64,000 nt of DNA from Sphingomonas ginsenosidimutans. GTDB taxonomy: Bacteria; Pseudomonadota; Alphaproteobacteria; Sphingomonadales; Sphingomonadaceae. Each line of letters starts with the position of its first letter. Positions within the stretch are counted from its first letter, which is position 1. This document shows, in pieces, positions 48,186 through 58,388 of the stretch. Where the stretch lies: contig NZ_NWVD01000004.1 of the NCBI RefSeq assembly GCF_002374835.1, forward strand, positions 186,001 to 250,000. Direction: 5' to 3'. Both the position numbers and the translations under genes were made by a program. The notes beneath the pieces are model-generated. The model was not told where the DNA came from. It saw nothing but the letters and a program-made list of their open reading frames with translations, and made no database searches.

Positions 48186-49887
48186 GCCGCTCCGCTGCCG
48201 CGCCGGGGTGGGTGACCGCCCCCTTATAGGCAGGGCCGACATTCTGCGCATAGCGCCACAATGCGCCGGCGCCATAGTCATTCTGTCGCGCGGTCCAGCG
48301 CGCGCGGCGATCGGCAAGCGCGGCGTCGTCGACCATCAGGTCGATCGTCCCCGCTTCCGCATCGATGCGGATCGTGTCGCCGTCCTCGACCAGCGCGATC
48401 GGGCCGCCGTCCGCCGCCTCCGGCCCGACATGGCCGATGCAGAAGCCGCGCGTCGCACCCGAGAAGCGCCCATCGGTGATGAGCGCGACCTTTTCCCCCA
48501 GCCCCAGCCCGTAGAGCGCGGCGGTGGTGGACAGCATCTCGCGCATCCCCGGCCCGCCCTTTGGCCCTTCGTAGCGGATCACCACGACCTCGCCCTCGCG
48601 GATCGCGCGCGCCTCCACGGCGGCGAAGGCATCCTCCTCGCAATCGAAGCAGCGCGCCGGGCCCTCGAACTGGAGCCGGTGCATCCCCGCGATCTTCACG
48701 ATCGCGCCATCGGGGGCGAGCGTGCCGCGCAGGCCGACGACGCCTCCGGTCGGGGTGATCGGCGCCTTCGCGTCGTAGATCACCTTCTGATCGGGGTTCC
48801 ACGTCACCTGATCGATATTCTCGCCCAGCGTCCTGCCGGTGACGGTCATGCAGTCGCCCTGCAGCAGCCCTTCGGACAGCAATGTCTTCATCAGCATGTA
48901 GACGCCGCCGGCCTCGTACATGTCCTTGGCGACATATTTCCCGCCCGGCTTCAGATCGGCGATGTACGGCGTCGACTTGAAGATTTCCGCGACGTCGAAC
49001 AGGTCGAACGCGATCCCCGCCTCATGCGCCATCGCGGGCAGGTGGAGCGCGCCGTTGGTCGATCCGCCGGTGGCAGCGACGATGCGCGCCGCATTCTCGA
49101 ACGCATCGCGGGTGCAGATGTCGCGCGGGCGGATGTTCTTCGCCAGCAGTTCCATCACCTGCGCGCCCGCCGCGACCGCGATCTGTTCGCGCGTGGTGTA
49201 GGGCGCGGGGACCATGTTGCTGTTGGGCAGCGACAGGCCGATCGCCTCACCGACGCAGGCCATGGTATTGGCGGTATATTGCCCGCCGCACGCGCCGTGA
49301 CCGGGGCAGGCGACCTTTTCGAGCGCATGCACCTCGCTGATCGGGCAGGTGCCCGCGGCATAGCGGCCGACCACCTCGAACACATCCACGACGGTGACGT
49401 CGCGATCCTCGAACCGGCCGGGCAGGATCGATCCGCCGTAGACGAAGATCGAGGGCACGTTGAGGCGCAGCATCGCCATCATCATCCCCGGCAGCGACTT
49501 GTCGCACCCCGCGAACCCGACCAGCGCGTCATAGCAATGGCCGCGCACCGACAGTTCGACCGAATCGGCGATCACCTCGCGGCTGACCAGCGAGGATTTC
49601 ATCCCCTGGTGGCCCATCGCGATCCCGTCGGTCACGGTGATGGTGTTGAAGCGGCGCGGCATCCCCCCGCCCTGCTCCACCCCGCGGCGGGCGGCATCGG
49701 CCTGCGCATCGAGCGTGGTGTTGCACGGCGCGCTGTCGTTGCCCGCGGAGGCAAGCGCGACGAACGGGCGCGCGATCTCCTCCTCCGACAGGCCCATGGC
49801 GTAGTAATAGCTGCGGTGCGGCGCGCGCTCCGGCCCGACCGAGACGTGGCGGCTGGGCAGGCGGGATTTGTCGAACATGTGGGTCAT
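48166..49887 (-). CDS. ilvD: Dihydroxy-acid dehydratase
   Basis: Iron-sulfur dehydratase of branched-chain amino acid synthesis. The protein has the N-terminal [17 protein letters not shown], the 2Fe-2S/4Fe-4S cysteines in [15 protein letters not shown] and [16 protein letters not shown], the [21 protein letters not shown] region (given in part), and the ending [22 protein letters not shown] in part. The start may be ATG 49896, 49887 or 49878; I use 49887 ([10 protein letters not shown]). It diverges from the S9 peptidase across about 100 bp. Confidence 0.95.
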   Translation of the reverse strand: MTHMFDKSRLPSRHVSVGPERAPHRSYYYAMGLSEEEIARPFVALASAGNDSAPCNTTLDAQADAARRGVEQGGGMPRRFNTITVTDGIAMGHQGMKSSLVSREVIADSVELSVRGHCYDALVGFAGCDKSLPGMMMAMLRLNVPSIFVYGGSILPGRFEDRDVTVVDVFEVVGRYAAGTCPISEVHALEKVACPGHGACGGQYTANTMACVGEAIGLSLPNSNMVPAPYTTREQIAVAAGAQVMELLAKNIRPRDICTRDAFENAARIVAATGGSTNGALHLPAMAHEAGIAFDLFDVAEIFKSTPYIADLKPGGKYVAKDMYEAGGVYMLMKTLLSEGLLQGDCMTVTGRTLGENIDQVTWNPDQKVIYDAKAPITPTGGVVGLRGTLAPDGAIVKIAGMHRLQFEGPARCFDCEEDAFAAVEARAIREGEVVVIRYEGPKGGPGMREMLSTTAALYGLGLGEKVALITDGRFSGATRGFCIGHVGPEAADGGPIALVEDGDTIRIDAEAGTIDLMVDDAALADRRARWTARQNDYGAGALWRYAQNVGPAYKGAVTHPGAAAERHVYADI

Positions 49888-49996
49888 AACGCGCACGCCT
49901 ATGTCGCGGAAGGCGGGTCAAACGCAAGGATATTAGCGTTGCCGCATGACGGCACCGCGTGCCATGCTCGGCTAATACAGCAGGGAGGATTCAAGC

Positions 49997-52006
49997 ATGA
50001 TGAAAGCGATTCTGGCCGCCGGTGCGGCGCTGCTCGCGATCCAGCCGGTGATGGCGGCGATGGCGAACAAACCGGGCGCGGTGCCGCTGATCGAGCGCGC
50101 CAAGCTGTTCGGCAACCCGACGCGGACCGGGGGCAAGCTGTCCCCCGACGGCAAGTGGATCACCTTCATCGCGCCGCGTGACGGGGTGCTCAACATCTGG
50201 GTCGCGCCATCCGACAAGCCCGACCAGGCCCGCCCGCTGACCGCCGAGAAGGGGCGCCCGATCCGGCAGAGCTTCTGGGCGCCGGACTCGCGCTCGATCC
50301 TGTACGTCAACGACAAGGGCGGAGACGAAAATTTCCTGCTGTACGGCGTCGATATCGCCACGGGCGCGCAGAAGACGCTGACCCCGTTCGAAAAGACCCG
50401 CGTGATGGTGATCGGCGCCAGCCAGACGATCAAGGACCGCATCCTGATCGGGGTCAACAACCGCGACCCGCGCTGGCACGACGTCTATGACCTGAACCTC
50501 AACACCGGGCAGTTGACCAAGGTGATGCAGAACGACGGCTATGCCGGGTTCGTCGCCGACGATCAGCTGAAGCTGCGGCTGGCCAGCAAGGCGCGACCCG
50601 ATGGCGGCAGCGACTATTTCCGCGTCACCGGCACGACGGTGGAGACGACGCCGGTCGCGCAGGTCGGGCTGGAGGATTCGCTGACCACCGCCCCGCTGGG
50701 TTTCACCACCGACGGAAAGACCCTGTACTGGACCGATTCGCGCGGGCGCGACACTGCCGCGCTGATCGCGCAGGACGTGGCAAGCGGGAGGACCGCGATC
50801 GTCGGGCAGAGCGCTAAGGCGGATGTCGACGGCGGGCTGTTCAACCCCGTGACCGGTCAGCTCGAGGCCTATTCGGTCGATTACCTGACCAACGAATATG
50901 TCCCGGTGGGCGATGCGGTGAAGGCGGACCTGGCGTTCCTGAAGGCGCAGAACAAAGGCGAGTTTTCGATCGGCAGCCGCACCGATGCCGACGACAAGTG
51001 GCTGGTGACGTTCGACCCGGTCGATGCGCCGGTCGCCACCTATGTCTACGATCGCAAAGCCAAGGCGCTGACGCAGCTGTACGTGACCCGCCCGGAACTG
51101 GTCGGCGCACCGCTGGTCGCGATGGAGCCGGTGGAGATCAAGGCGCGCGACGGGCTGACATTGGTGTCGTACCTGACGAAGCCGAAGGGCGCGACCGGGC
51201 CGGTGCCGATGGTGCTGTTCGTCCATGGCGGGCCGTGGGCGCGCGACGGATACGGCTATAACGGCTATCACCAGTGGCTGGCGAACCGCGGCTATGCGGT
51301 GCTGTCGGTCAATTATCGCGGATCGACCGGGTTCGGGAAGAATTTCGTGTCCGCCGGCGACCTGCAATGGGGCCGCAAGATGCACGACGACCTGATCGAC
51401 GCGGTCGACTGGGCGGTGAAGCAGGGCGTCACCGCCAAGGACAAGGTGGCGATCATGGGCGGCTCCTACGGCGGCTATGCCACGCTCGCCGGGCTGACGT
51501 TCACCCCCGATGCGTTCGCGTGCGGCGTCGATATCGTCGGGCCGTCGAACCTGTTCACCCTGCTCAAGACGATCCCGCCGTACTGGGAAGCGGGCAAGCA
51601 GCAATTCTACAAGCGGATGGGCGATCCGACCACCGAGGCGGGGCGCGCGCTGCTGAAGGAGCGCAGCCCGCTGACGTTCGTGGACCGCATCAAGAAGCCG
51701 CTGCTGATCGGCCAGGGCGCCAACGACCCGCGCGTCAACGTCGCCGAAAGCGACCAGATCGTCGCGGCGATGGCGGCCAAGAACATCCCGGTCACCTATG
51801 TGGTGTTCCCCGACGAGGGCCATGGCTTTGCCCGGCCGGTGAACAATATCGCGTTCAACGCGGTGGCGGAAAACTTCCTGGCGCCGTGCCTGGGCGGACG
51901 GGCCGAGCCGGTCGGCGGCGCGCTGGCCGCGTCCACCGCGCAGGTGAAGCATGGCGCGCAGTTCGTGAAGGGGCTGGACGCGGGGACGGCGACCGAGGGT
52001 CAGTAG
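49997..52006 (+). CDS. S9 family prolyl oligopeptidase-like peptidase
   Basis: A 669-residue exported serine peptidase. A signal peptide ([19 protein letters not shown]) is followed by a beta-propeller (about residues 30-370, [15 protein letters not shown] and similar WD-like blades), then the alpha/beta hydrolase domain (about 390-650): [20 protein letters not shown], nucleophile Ser in [13 protein letters not shown], Asp in [14 protein letters not shown], and His in [11 protein letters not shown]. Substrate is unknown; such dipeptidyl aminopeptidase-like enzymes act on short peptides in the periplasm. It is followed by a gap of 256 bp that is filled by repeats. Confidence 0.93.
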   Translation: MMKAILAAGAALLAIQPVMAAMANKPGAVPLIERAKLFGNPTRTGGKLSPDGKWITFIAPRDGVLNIWVAPSDKPDQARPLTAEKGRPIRQSFWAPDSRSILYVNDKGGDENFLLYGVDIATGAQKTLTPFEKTRVMVIGASQTIKDRILIGVNNRDPRWHDVYDLNLNTGQLTKVMQNDGYAGFVADDQLKLRLASKARPDGGSDYFRVTGTTVETTPVAQVGLEDSLTTAPLGFTTDGKTLYWTDSRGRDTAALIAQDVASGRTAIVGQSAKADVDGGLFNPVTGQLEAYSVDYLTNEYVPVGDAVKADLAFLKAQNKGEFSIGSRTDADDKWLVTFDPVDAPVATYVYDRKAKALTQLYVTRPELVGAPLVAMEPVEIKARDGLTLVSYLTKPKGATGPVPMVLFVHGGPWARDGYGYNGYHQWLANRGYAVLSVNYRGSTGFGKNFVSAGDLQWGRKMHDDLIDAVDWAVKQGVTAKDKVAIMGGSYGGYATLAGLTFTPDAFACGVDIVGPSNLFTLLKTIPPYWEAGKQQFYKRMGDPTTEAGRALLKERSPLTFVDRIKKPLLIGQGANDPRVNVAESDQIVAAMAAKNIPVTYVVFPDEGHGFARPVNNIAFNAVAENFLAPCLGGRAEPVGGALAASTAQVKHGAQFVKGLDAGTATEGQ

Positions 52007-52114
52007 GCGGTTCGTGGGCGCGCGCGGGAGGGGGTGACCTCTTCCGCCGCGCCCCGTCCCGCTCCTATGTCCCGGATCAGCGTGAGGGTTGGCGCATCAT
52101 CCAGCCGACCCGAG

Positions 52115-52200
52115 ACGTCGCCCCAGCGAAGGCCGGGGCCTTCAGCGGTTGTCGCGACGTGCTATCGCCGGGAGATCCCAGCCTTCGCTGGGATGATGAC
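52115..52200. repeat. Dispersed inverted repeat, CCCAGC-type (second copy)
   Basis: Arms 52115-52142 (GTCGCCCCAGCGAAGGCCGGGG) and 52172-52200 (GAGATCCCAGCCTTCGCTGGGATG) are related to the element at 7936-8013: the same GACGTC/GTC border, CCCCAGC and GCTGGGAT blocks. Each arm can fold. A copy of the TGCCGGAACAGG-type hairpin follows at 52213. Together they fill the gap between the S9 peptidase gene and the minus-strand receiver gene. Confidence 0.65.
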
Positions 52201-52262
52201 CGGTGCGACCAATGCCGCAACAGGTCCGGCATGACGAACCGGGTACCCGCTGCGATCACGCC

Positions 52263-52610
52263 TCAGCCAAGCTGGGCGAGCGCCTGGTCGACGCCGTCCA
52301 TCGTGAACGGTTTCGACAGGCGCGGGCGGTCGCGGTGTTCGGGGGCGATTTCCTCCCCGCCGCCGCCGGTCGCGAAGACGAACGGGATGCCGCGTGCGGC
52401 GAGCGCGTCGGCGATCGGGAAGCTCTTCTCCCCGCTGCGCAGGTTCACGTCGAGGATCGCCGCGTCGATACCGCCGGCAGCCACCATCGGCAGCGCGGCG
52501 GCGACGCAATCGGCGGTTCCGGCATGCCCCTTGTCCAGGGCTTCCAGGAAATCCTCCAGCATCATCGCGATGAGGGGTTCGTCCTCGACCAGCAAAACGC
52601 GCATCGTCAT
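52263..52610 (-). CDS. Single-domain response regulator with FATG motif
   Basis: A 115-residue stand-alone receiver domain. The acidic pocket is VEDE (residues 8-11), the phosphoacceptor is Asp54 in AAILDVNL, and Lys100 in LSKPF completes the site. In place of the usual VIxLTA-type loop it has IPFVFATGGG (residues 75-84), which resembles the FATGUY subfamily of alphaproteobacterial single-domain regulators (PFxFATGxx), some linked to general stress or to developmental relays. The gene is 40 bases downstream of cckA on the same strand. Start at ATG 52610 or 52604. No output domain exists, so it acts by phosphotransfer or protein contact. Confidence 0.85.
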   Translation of the reverse strand: MTMRVLLVEDEPLIAMMLEDFLEALDKGHAGTADCVAAALPMVAAGGIDAAILDVNLRSGEKSFPIADALAARGIPFVFATGGGGEEIAPEHRDRPRLSKPFTMDGVDQALAQLG

Positions 52611-52650
52611 ATATCCCGCCATAGCGTGATGCGGCGCGCGCGCAATGGCT

Positions 52651-55065
52651 TCACGATGCCGCAGGCGTCCCCTGTTGCGCCAGCAGGACGTCGCGGGTCG
52701 CCTCCGCCAGCTGCTGGACCGAGAAGGGCTTGGGCAGGAACGACACGTTGTCGAGGTCGATCGAGCGGCGCAGCTGTTCCTCGGCATAGCCCGACATGAA
52801 CAGGATCGGGATGCCGGGATGCAACTGGCGCAGCGCCTGCGCGAGCGTCGGGCCGTCCATCACCGGCATCATCACGTCCGAGATCACCAGCGTCGGGCGA
52901 TCGACCCCGGCGAGCAGCTCCAGCGCCGCCTCGCCATTCTCCGCCGCCAGCACGGTATAGCCCTGCCGCGCGAGCGCGCGTTCGGCGACGGCACGGACCA
53001 TGTCCTCATCCTCCACCAGCAGGATCGTGCCGGTCCCCCACAGATCGCTCGACCGTTGCCGCGCGGAGGGGGTCGGCACCGTCAGCAGCGTCGCCGGCTC
53101 CTGCCCGCTTGCCGCATGGACCGGCAGGTAGATGGTGAAGGTGGCGCCCTGCCCCGGCTTGGAATCGGCGAAGATGTAGCCGCCCGACTGCTTGACGATG
53201 CCGTAGACGGTCGACAGGCCCAGGCCGGTGCCCTTGCCGACTTCCTTCGTCGTGAAGAACGGCTCGAAGATCTTGGGCAGCACCTCCGGCGGGATGCCGG
53301 TGCCGGTGTCGGAGATTTCCAGCGCGGTGTAATCGCCGATCGGCACGATATCGCTGCCGCGGCGGCGCACCTCCGCGATCGGGACGGAGCGGGTCTGGAT
53401 CGTCAGCTTGCCGCCATTGCCCTTCGCCAGCATCGCGTCGCGCGCGTTGACGGCAAGGTTGACGACCACCTGTTCCAGCTGCCCCGGATCGGCGCGCACC
53501 GGCCCCAGATCCCGTCCGTGCTTGACCTCCAGCACCACCGTTTCGCCCATCAGCCGGCGCAACAGGTTCGACACTTCCGACACGACGTCGGGCAGTTGCA
53601 GCACCTGCGGACGCAACGTCTGCTGGCGCGAGAAGGCGAGCAGCTGACGCGTCAGGCTGGCGGCGCGGTTGGAATTGGCGCGGATCTGCTGGATGTCGTC
53701 GTAATCGCTGTCGCCGGGGGAATGGCGCATCAGCATCAGGTCGCAATGGCCGATGATCGCGGTCAGGATATTGTTGAAATCATGCGCCACGCCGCCGGCC
53801 AGCTGACCGACCGCCTGCATCTTGGTGGCCTGCGCCACCTCGCGCTTGAGGCGGTTTTCCTCGTTATTGTCCTTGAGGCTGAGCAGCACCGCCGCCTCGC
53901 CCAGACCGCGCGCGGCGGCGATCGACAGCGCCACCGGTTCGTCCGGGTGATCCTTGAGCCGCACGGCGAGGTCGGTGGAGCGCGCCGCCCCGCTGGCGAA
54001 GCGGCGCACCGCATCGGCGACCGCGCTCTTGTCCTCGCGCACCACCAGATCGCCGGGATAGACCGGCAGCTGGCCCGGCTCGACTCCGGCGGCGCGCGCG
54101 AACGCCTGGTTCATCTGCACGAAGCGGCCGTCGCGATCGACCAGCGCGATGCCGAACGGCATCAGCATCAGCAGCGCCTCGACATCCTCCGCGCTGCCGG
54201 CGACGCCGGTGTCGACGTCGACCATCGCGATCAGGATCGGCGCTTCCTCATCGTCGGACAGCGGGATCTGCAGCAGCCGCAGCGGGTTGGCGCCCTCCCC
54301 TTCGGAGATGAAGCGGACGGTGCCGCCCTGGTCCTCTGCCAGGAAGCGCGCGAGATCCTCGCCGGTCAGCACGCCGTCGGGGGTGCCGGTGGCGCGGGTG
54401 CGCAGCACCGCGTTGGCGGCAAGGACATGGCCGTGCGCGGTGACCAGCGCGGCCATCACCCCGGAGGCGCCAAGCTGCGCGCCCAGCGTGCCGTCGATCG
54501 ACTCGGCGAAGCGCGCCGGCTGCCCCGACGGCGCCGGGCCATGCGCGAAGCGCCAGACCAGGATATCCTGTTCCTGCCCCGCGCGGGTGATCGTCGCGTC
54601 GATCGCGCCGACCGCGCCGCGCAGCGCCGCCGATGCGCGACCGTCGCGCCACGCCGCGCGGCCCGCGACCGCCAGCTGCCCCGCGCCGTCGCCCGCCAGC
54701 GGCAGCGAGGGCGGCGTGGGAAAGCCGGCGAACAGGTTTTCGTAGCAGTCGTTCGCGCACACCAGCCGCCCGGACCGATCGGTGACGGCGATGCCGTCGT
54801 CGCTCGATTCGACCAGCGCGCGGATCAGTTCCCAGTCATGCTCGACCGCAGTCGCAGGGGTATCGACACGCCGCAGCATCGCGATCGCCAGCGCGACGCC
54901 TGCCAGCACGATCGCCGCGCCGAAGAATCCTGCCGCGATCGTCGCGTCATGGACCAGCCACAACACCAGCCCCGCCGCCGCGAGGCCGGCCAGCGCCGCC
55001 AGCGCCAGCCCGATGCGCCAGCGGCGCCGCTGCGCCCCGCGTCCGTCGATCACCCCCAGCGGCAT
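52651..55065 (-). CDS. cckA: Hybrid histidine kinase CckA
   Basis: Master cell-cycle kinase that feeds phosphate through ChpT to CtrA in alphaproteobacteria. The 804-residue protein begins with two transmembrane helices (about residues 18-38 and 45-63), PAS-like regions (about 80-190 and 295-400), dimerisation/phosphoacceptor His428 in [18 protein letters not shown] box [10 protein letters not shown] (536-545), G1 [10 protein letters not shown]2 [13 protein letters not shown], and a C-terminal receiver with Asp730 in [13 protein letters not shown] and Lys779. Start at ATG 55065. The gene overlaps nothing upstream but begins 4 bases after the M13 peptidase stop, so the three genes of this group are likely one transcript. 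Confidence 0.93.
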   Translation of the reverse strand: MPLGVIDGRGAQRRRWRIGLALAALAGLAAAGLVLWLVHDATIAAGFFGAAIVLAGVALAIAMLRRVDTPATAVEHDWELIRALVESSDDGIAVTDRSGRLVCANDCYENLFAGFPTPPSLPLAGDGAGQLAVAGRAAWRDGRASAALRGAVGAIDATITRAGQEQDILVWRFAHGPAPSGQPARFAESIDGTLGAQLGASGVMAALVTAHGHVLAANAVLRTRATGTPDGVLTGEDLARFLAEDQGGTVRFISEGEGANPLRLLQIPLSDDEEAPILIAMVDVDTGVAGSAEDVEALLMLMPFGIALVDRDGRFVQMNQAFARAAGVEPGQLPVYPGDLVVREDKSAVADAVRRFASGAARSTDLAVRLKDHPDEPVALSIAAARGLGEAAVLLSLKDNNEENRLKREVAQATKMQAVGQLAGGVAHDFNNILTAIIGHCDLMLMRHSPGDSDYDDIQQIRANSNRAASLTRQLLAFSRQQTLRPQVLQLPDVVSEVSNLLRRLMGETVVLEVKHGRDLGPVRADPGQLEQVVVNLAVNARDAMLAKGNGGKLTIQTRSVPIAEVRRRGSDIVPIGDYTALEISDTGTGIPPEVLPKIFEPFFTTKEVGKGTGLGLSTVYGIVKQSGGYIFADSKPGQGATFTIYLPVHAASGQEPATLLTVPTPSARQRSSDLWGTGTILLVEDEDMVRAVAERALARQGYTVLAAENGEAALELLAGVDRPTLVISDVMMPVMDGPTLAQALRQLHPGIPILFMSGYAEEQLRRSIDLDNVSFLPKPFSVQQLAEATRDVLLAQQGTPAAS

Positions 55066-55069
55066 CGCC

Positions 55070-57115
55070 TTACCAGATCCGCACGCGCGCGTCGGGGGCC
55101 AGGTACAGGCGGTCGGTCGGCGCCGGGCGATAGGCGTCGTACCAGGCATCCATGTTGCGCACGATCCAGGTGCGCTGTTCGGACGGCGCGTGCGGATCGG
55201 TCAGCAGCCGCTGGCGCAGGTTCGCCTCGCGATAGTTGCGCCGCCACACCTGCGCCCAGCCGAGGTAGAAACGCTGGTCGGCGGTAACGCCGTCGATCAC
55301 CGGGGGCTTGGCCCCCTTCAGCGAGGCGAGATAGGCGTCGTGCGCGGCAGCCAGCCCGGCGAGGTCGGCCGAATTCTCGCCAAGCGTCAGCTGCCCCTTC
55401 ACATGCAGGCCGGGCAGCGGCTGATAGGCGTCGTACTGCGCGACCAGTTTCTGGCTGAGCGCCTTGAACCGCGCGACGTCGGCGTCGGTCCACCATTGCG
55501 TCAACCGGCCGCGCGCGTCGAACTTCGCCCCCTGATCGTCGAAATGGTGGCTCATCTCATGCCCGATCACCGCGCCGATGCCGCCGTAGTTGACCGCCGG
55601 ATCGGCCTTCGGATCGAAGAACGGCGGCTGGAGGATCGCGGCGGGGAAGGTGATCGCGACCAGGCCGAAATTGGCCTGCGCATTCACCGTCATCGGCGCC
55701 ATGCCCCATTCCCAGCGGTAGATCGGCTTGCCCAGCTTCCCGACGTTATAGTCGTGCTGCCACTGGTTGGCGCGCAGCATGTTGCCGAACGCATCGCCCG
55801 CGCGGATCGACAGCGCGGCATAGTCGCGCCAGCGATCGGGATAGCCGATGCGCGGGACGAAGGCGGCGAGCTTGGCATGCGCCTTCGTCTTGGTTTCCGG
55901 CGCCATCCAGTCGAGCGTGTCGATGCGGCGGTTCATCGCGGCGATGATGTTGCGGACCATGTCGTCCGCCGCCGCCTTGGTCGCGGGCGGGAAGTAGCGC
56001 GCGACATAGACCTTGCTGACGTCGTCGGTCAGTGCCGAGGAGGTGAAGCCGACCGCGCGCTTCCACCGTTCGGACTGTTCGGGGGTGCCGTTGAGCACCG
56101 TTTCGTTGAACGCGAAGCTTTCGCGGTCGATCGCGGCCGGAAGGACGTCGGCGAAGCCGTCGAGGCTGCGCACGATCAGCTGGTCGCGCAGCACCGCGAT
56201 CGGCGTCTTCGCGATCAGTGCCGCTTCCCCCGCGATCGCGGTCGGCTGCCCCACGATCAGCGCGTCGGGGGAAAGGCCGCCGGCCTTCAGATAGGCGGCG
56301 AAATCGAACCCCGGCGCGGCACGCGCGAGATCGGCGAGCGTCATGCGGTTATAGGTCTTGTCCGCGTCGCGGCTGTCGATACGGGTCCAGTGCGCCCGCG
56401 CGATCTGCGTTTCGAACGCGACGATCGCGGCGGCGCGCGCGTCGGCATCGCCTTCACCGGCCGCCTCCCCGGATAGCGTCAGCAGCCGCGCCACATGCGC
56501 GCGATAGGCGGTGCGCGCCTCCACCAGCTTGGCATCGTCCGACACATAATAGTCGCGGTCGGGCATCCCCAGACCGGACTGGCGAAGGTTCACGACATAG
56601 GCGTCGGGATTCTTGCTGTCCTGCCCAACGTACAGGCCGAAGGGCGTGTCGACGCCGTTGCGATCGGCCTGCGCCAGCAGCGCGGCATAGCCGGGCTTGT
56701 CCGCCGCCTTGATCGTCGCCAGCCACGGGCGGATCGGGGCAAGGCCCGCGCGCTCGATCGCGGCGGTATCGAGAAAGGCGGCATAAGCGGTGCCGATCTT
56801 CGACCGGGGATCGCGACGCGCCGCGTCGAGGAGCCCGCGGGTGCGTTCGCGCGACAGATCCTGGAGGACGGAGAAGGCGCCGTAATTCGCCTCGTCCGCG
56901 GGGATGACGGTGTTCTTCGCCCAGGTGCCGTTGGCGAAGGCGTAGAAATCGTCGCCCGGCTTGACCGAACGGTCCATGCCGGCGGTGTCGAAACCGAACG
57001 TGCCATATTGCGGCGCATCGGCGGTTCGCGTGGCAGACTGGGCGATCAGCGCAGCGGGGACGAGCGCGGCGAGCGCGGACAGGGTGATGAAGCGGCGACG
57101 CATGTACGAAGGCAT
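55070..57115 (-). CDS. M13 family zinc metallopeptidase
   Basis: A 681-residue exported neprilysin-type peptidase. The N-terminus has a signal-like region (RRFITLSALAALVPAALIAQS). The zinc motif is HEMSHHFDDQ in the catalytic domain, and the third ligand Glu is in ENSADLAGLAAAHDAY; the ending PSEQRTWIVRNMDAWYDAY... and WY-AF-like stretch are typical for M13. The start could be ATG 57115 or ATG 57103. cckA follows after 4 bases, an unusual neighbour for a peptidase. Confidence 0.95.
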   Translation of the reverse strand: MPSYMRRRFITLSALAALVPAALIAQSATRTADAPQYGTFGFDTAGMDRSVKPGDDFYAFANGTWAKNTVIPADEANYGAFSVLQDLSRERTRGLLDAARRDPRSKIGTAYAAFLDTAAIERAGLAPIRPWLATIKAADKPGYAALLAQADRNGVDTPFGLYVGQDSKNPDAYVVNLRQSGLGMPDRDYYVSDDAKLVEARTAYRAHVARLLTLSGEAAGEGDADARAAAIVAFETQIARAHWTRIDSRDADKTYNRMTLADLARAAPGFDFAAYLKAGGLSPDALIVGQPTAIAGEAALIAKTPIAVLRDQLIVRSLDGFADVLPAAIDRESFAFNETVLNGTPEQSERWKRAVGFTSSALTDDVSKVYVARYFPPATKAAADDMVRNIIAAMNRRIDTLDWMAPETKTKAHAKLAAFVPRIGYPDRWRDYAALSIRAGDAFGNMLRANQWQHDYNVGKLGKPIYRWEWGMAPMTVNAQANFGLVAITFPAAILQPPFFDPKADPAVNYGGIGAVIGHEMSHHFDDQGAKFDARGRLTQWWTDADVARFKALSQKLVAQYDAYQPLPGLHVKGQLTLGENSADLAGLAAAHDAYLASLKGAKPPVIDGVTADQRFYLGWAQVWRRNYREANLRQRLLTDPHAPSEQRTWIVRNMDAWYDAYRPAPTDRLYLAPDARVRIW

Positions 57116-57196
57116 CCTTTGTTGATGATCCTCCCCCCAAGGATGCCCGTGTCTTAGAGCGGGAGTTTGCCATGCGCCAGCGTGGCGAGTGGGCGG

Positions 57197-57757
57197 TTAG
57201 CGATGATCCTCGCGATGCTGGTGGCGATGCCGCCATTTGCGCCCGATCCACGCGCGCCACCCGAGCATCGCCGCGCCATAGCCGAGCGCCGCGGAGGCGC
57301 CGGCGATCACCAGCAACCCGACGATCAGCGCCGGGCCGGCATCCCACGCCCATTGCAGCCAGCTGGTCGCCGCCTCCGCCACCGGCTGCGCCACCGCAGT
57401 GGCGTGCGAGTGCAGCAGCCACGCGCCGATGCGATAGGCGGCGAACAGGATGAACGGCGTGGTCAGCGGATTGGTGACGAACGTCACCAGTGCCGCGACG
57501 GGCACGTTGGCGCGGAACGGAAAGGCGATCAGCGCCGCGATCGCGATCTGCGCGACCGGGAACAGGATGCCCGCGATCATCCCCAGCGCAACGCCGCGCG
57601 GGACCGAGCGGCGGGTGAAGCGCCACAGTTCGGGCGCCAGCACGCGATGCGCGACCGGGCGCAACAGGCGAATGCGCTCCATCGATTCGCGGGTCGGCAG
57701 GTTGCGCCGGCTCCACGCCGCGATCCTGTCCCACCCCGTCATCGGACGCGACGCCAC
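57197..57757 (-). CDS. DUF2062 membrane protein
   Basis: A 186-residue membrane protein with the DUF2062 pattern: a basic N-terminus (RRSVPRGVALGMIAGIL), then hydrophobic helices including VAQIAIAALIAFPFRANVPV, a TFVTNPLTTPFILFAAYRIG block and a last helix near ALIVGLLVIAGASAAL. The function is unknown. Start may be ATG 57757 or 57742. smpB precedes it with one intervening base, so the two are co-transcribed. Confidence 0.87.
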   Translation of the reverse strand: MASRPMTGWDRIAAWSRRNLPTRESMERIRLLRPVAHRVLAPELWRFTRRSVPRGVALGMIAGILFPVAQIAIAALIAFPFRANVPVAALVTFVTNPLTTPFILFAAYRIGAWLLHSHATAVAQPVAEAATSWLQWAWDAGPALIVGLLVIAGASAALGYGAAMLGWRAWIGRKWRHRHQHREDHR

Positions 57758-57758
57758 C

Positions 57759-58241
57759 TCAACCGTGCTCGCGCAGGACGCGCCCGGCCTCGCGCTTCCA
57801 GTCGCGTTCCTTGATATGTTCGCGCTTGTCGTGCGCCTTGCGCCCCTTGGCGAGTGCCAGTTCCACCTTCGCGCGCCCCTGCCCGTTGAAATAGACGGTG
57901 AGCGGGACCAGCGTCATGCCTTCCCGCGCCACCGCGCCGTGCAGTTTGTTTATCTCACGCTCATGAAGCAGCAGTTTACGGGGCCGCTTGGGTTCGTGGT
58001 TGAACCGGTTGCCGTGGCTGAATTCGGGGATGTTCGAGTTGACCAGCCACACCTCGTCCCCCGACACCTCGGCATAGCTTTCCGCGATCGATCCCTCGCC
58101 GAAGCGCAGGCTCTTCACCTCGGTACCGGTCAGGACGATCCCGGCCTCATAGGTGGTGTCGATCGCATAGTCGAACCGCGCGCGGCGGTTTTCGGCGACG
58201 ACCTTCTTCTTGTCGAACGTGGCGGGTTTGGGACGCGGCAT
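57759..58241 (-). CDS. smpB: SsrA-binding protein SmpB
   Basis: Binds tmRNA and helps it rescue stalled ribosomes. The 160-residue protein matches the family: [30 protein letters not shown] in part ([11 protein letters not shown]), [21 protein letters not shown] with [17 protein letters not shown], and the basic C-terminal tail [17 protein letters not shown]. The start is ATG 58241 ([13 protein letters not shown]); the longer frame from 58319 enters repeat DNA and is rejected. tmRNA itself is not in the window. Confidence 0.97.
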   Translation of the reverse strand: MPRPKPATFDKKKVVAENRRARFDYAIDTTYEAGIVLTGTEVKSLRFGEGSIAESYAEVSGDEVWLVNSNIPEFSHGNRFNHEPKRPRKLLLHEREINKLHGAVAREGMTLVPLTVYFNGQGRAKVELALAKGRKAHDKREHIKERDWKREAGRVLREHG

Positions 58242-58296
58242 ACGCGGGTGATGTAGGGGTTCGCGGCGAGGAGGGAAAGGAAGATAGCATATCCGT

Positions 58297-58381
58297 GCTC
58301 CTGCGAAGGCGGGAGCCACGGGTCACGCCACCCGACAGCGGCCGTCCTGCGCGACCCCGGGGTTCCGGCGTTCGCCGGAAC
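58297..58381. repeat. Repeat with two hairpins downstream of dapA
   Basis: GCTCCTGC-GAAG-GCGGGAGC (58297-58316) and a 9-bp perfect stem GTTCCGGCG / CGCCGGAAC (58362-58370 with 58373-58381, loop TT) fill the gap between dapA and smpB. The elements look like members of the same class of extragenic repeats as those at 7936 and 52115, with a GCGAAGGCGGGAG variant. They may also terminate dapA transcription. Confidence 0.6.
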
Positions 58382-58388
58382 GCCCTGG

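Noticed and set aside
52645..55287. An 880-residue plus-strand frame opposite cckA
   Set aside because: Antisense shadow with low-complexity Arg/Gln/His composition. CckA domains are complete on the other strand.
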